A stretch of DNA of 23,651 nt from an uncultured Moraxellaceae bacterium. GTDB taxonomy: Bacteria; Pseudomonadota; Gammaproteobacteria; Pseudomonadales; Moraxellaceae. The first letter of the stretch is position 1, and every line of letters begins with the position of its first letter. Where the stretch lies: contig CALFYA010000288.1 in NCBI GenBank assembly GCA_937952925.1, positions 1-23,651 on the forward strand, in the 5' to 3' direction. The notes under the pieces are model-generated. The model searched no databases. It saw only the letters and a program-made list of their open reading frames with translations, and was not told where the DNA came from. A program made the translations under genes and the position numbers. Shown piece by piece: positions 22,016-23,651 of this stretch.

Positions 22016-23651
22016 ATGCACTTTATTCATCTTGGCATTCACAGCGAATTCTCAGTCATCGACTCGATTGTCCGCATTGGCGATCTCAGCAAAGCTGCTG
22101 CCAAAGATCAAATGCCCGCCTTGGCACTGACCGATCTCTCCAACTTGTATGCAGCCGTCAAATTTTATAAAACCTGTTTGGGTAAAGGCATCAAACCGAT
22201 CTTGGGCAGTGATGTTCGTGTGGGCGACGACAAACAGCGTGTGATGCTGTATGCCATGAACCAAACCGGCTGGCGTCACCTCACCGAAATCGTGTCGCAG
22301 GGTTTTACCGATGGCCTAAAACTTGGCACGCCGCTCATTGAGCGTGACTGGATTTTTGCCAAACATGACGGCTTGATTGTCGTGTTGGGGGCGTCAAGTG
22401 ATGTGGGGCTTGCCCTCACAGGTGCAACGCCCGAAAAAGCCGAACCGATCTTGGCCGAATGGCAAGCGGTGTTTGGCGACCGCGTGTATTTGGGACTGAC
22501 CCGCACACATCGTGGCGGCGAAGATGATTATATCGAGCATGCGCTCGATTTGGCCGAACGCGCCCAAGTGCCTGTCGTCGCACACAATGATGTGCGCTTT
22601 ATGACCGCTGAGGATTTTGAAGCCCACGAAGCGAGGGTGTGTATCTCCAGCGGTTATGTCTTGGGCGATGACAAACGCCCCAAGCTGTATTCAGCTGAGC
22701 AATATTTCAAAACCCAAGCGCAGATGATTGAGCTGTTTGCCGACATCCCCAGCGCCATTGAAAACACCATTGAGATTGCCCGCCGTTGCTCTGTCACCCT
22801 GACCTTGGGCAAAAACTACCTACCAGATTTTCCGGTGCCCGAAGGCTACGACATCGCACGTTACTTTGCCGAGCGCTCAGAGCAAGGATTAGAAGAACGA
22901 CTACGCGACCTCTACCCCGAACGGGGGGACGATTGGCCTGAGATTCGTAAGCCCTACGACGAACGCCTACAATTTGAAATCAATACCATCAATCAAATGG
23001 GCTTTCCCGGTTATTTCTTGATCGTGATGGATTTTATTCAGTGGGCAAAAAACAATGGCGTACCGGTCGGGCCGGGGCGTGGTTCGGGTGCAGGCTCTTT
23101 GGTGGCCTATAGCCTCAAAATCACCGATCTAGACCCCCTCGCCTATGATTTGCTGTTTGAGCGGTTTTTGAACCCCGAACGGGTCTCGATGCCCGACTTC
23201 GACGTGGATTTTTGTATTGCTGGTCGGGATCGGGTGATCGACTATGTGGCACAAAAATATGGCCGCGAAGCGGTCTCGCAAATCATCACCTTTGGCACCA
23301 TGGCTGCCAAAGCGGTGGTGCGTGATGTGGCACGAGTACAAGGCAAATCCTATGGTTTGGCTGATCGGATCTCCAAACTAATCCCCAAGACACCGGGTAT
23401 TTCGCTGGAAGAAGCCTTAAACGAAGAGCCACAGCTCAAAGACATCATCACCAATCCCAACAACAACGACCAAGAAGACGCCGCCGAAATCTGGGAGATG
23501 GCGCTCAAGCTCGAAGGCATCACCCGTAACGTCGGTAAGCATGCCGGTGGCGTGCTGATTGCACCAGGTAAAATCACCGACTTCTCTGCGGTCTATTGCG
23601 ACGAAGAAGGCGCACGGGTCAGTCAATTTGATAAAGACGACGTCGAACAAA
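22016..23651 (+). CDS. dnaE: DNA polymerase III alpha subunit DnaE, N-terminal part
   Basis: 545 complete codons from ATG 22016 to the window end; the remaining half or so of the usual 1160-1190 residues lies outside. DnaE is the replicative polymerase subunit. ATG follows GGAGG at six bases. The PHP domain starts HFIHLGIHSEFSVIDSI and includes MPALALTDLSNLYAAVKF. The C-family catalytic region has GPGRGSGAGS at residues 352-361 and MPDFDVDFC at 392-400, with the first two metal Asp residues (396 and 398). GITRNVGKHAGGVLIAPG near the window end is also conserved. The frame is open throughout, with no sign of damage. Its promoter candidate is within 45 bases upstream, so it is likely transcribed on its own. 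Confidence 0.97.
   Translation, partial: MHFIHLGIHSEFSVIDSIVRIGDLSKAAAKDQMPALALTDLSNLYAAVKFYKTCLGKGIKPILGSDVRVGDDKQRVMLYAMNQTGWRHLTEIVSQGFTDGLKLGTPLIERDWIFAKHDGLIVVLGASSDVGLALTGATPEKAEPILAEWQAVFGDRVYLGLTRTHRGGEDDYIEHALDLAERAQVPVVAHNDVRFMTAEDFEAHEARVCISSGYVLGDDKRPKLYSAEQYFKTQAQMIELFADIPSAIENTIEIARRCSVTLTLGKNYLPDFPVPEGYDIARYFAERSEQGLEERLRDLYPERGDDWPEIRKPYDERLQFEINTINQMGFPGYFLIVMDFIQWAKNNGVPVGPGRGSGAGSLVAYSLKITDLDPLAYDLLFERFLNPERVSMPDFDVDFCIAGRDRVIDYVAQKYGREAVSQIITFGTMAAKAVVRDVARVQGKSYGLADRISKLIPKTPGISLEEALNEEPQLKDIITNPNNNDQEDAAEIWEMALKLEGITRNVGKHAGGVLIAPGKITDFSAVYCDEEGARVSQFDKDDVEQ

Noticed and set aside
1..23651. CRISPR array, tRNA, rRNA, insertion sequence or prophage genes
   Set aside because: No regularly spaced direct repeats, no cloverleaf or rRNA-like stretch and no transposase, integrase or phage protein motifs were seen on either strand.

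Overview
The window looks like chromosomal DNA of a gammaproteobacterium, most likely Moraxellaceae or a close relative. The RecA, RraA, Mfd and CyaB/CavA-type adenylate cyclase sequences read as Acinetobacter-like. recA has no LexA-type box upstream, as expected for a family that generally lacks LexA. Base composition looks close to 50% GC by eye, higher than typical Acinetobacter, so I do not name a genus. I see no rRNA, tRNA, CRISPR array, insertion sequence, phage gene or replication origin.

Layout. 1-8271: the 3' end of a D-Ala-D-Ala carboxypeptidase gene faces a minus-strand block: a small membrane protein, a membrane class III adenylate cyclase, a HIT protein, a 29-residue acidic small ORF and mfd. 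A DUF445/YjiN membrane protein diverges from mfd. 8290-10338: behind a hairpin lies a compact minus-strand operon of an atypical SDR, rraA and a protein with two glutaredoxin/GST-N-like domains. 10456-11664: rpsT (GTG start) converges on a histidine-phosphatase gene. 11861-17743: a lipid/redox cluster of six genes: a FAD-dependent oxidoreductase, DUF1365, a Cfa-family methyltransferase, a DUF3833 lipoprotein, an SDR and a MerR regulator with a B12-binding domain. 17744-19785: cysQ, yrfG and hslR. 19937-23651: recA, recX, a small zinc-ribbon membrane protein and the first 545 codons of dnaE.

The most interesting part is 11.8-17.8 kb. The regulator keeps W-x9-EH and E-x-H-x-x-G, the cobalamin-contacting motifs of the CarH/LitR photoreceptors. 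The lipid genes resemble sets linked in other bacteria to singlet-oxygen or light responses and to methylated or furan fatty acids. Both transcription units of the cluster carry the same 14-bp near-palindrome at the candidate -10 region, in opposite orientations. The Cfa-like enzyme has Ser and Gln where E. coli Cfa has two bicarbonate ligands (Cys139, His266), so its product may not be a cyclopropane. A B12/light-controlled membrane-lipid modification regulon is my inference.

A second theme is a family of about 53-60 bp imperfect palindromes present three times (323-375, 3021-3080, 21861-21920). They begin AGGGTCTG and sit at gene ends. The TAG stop codons of three genes overlap their ends.
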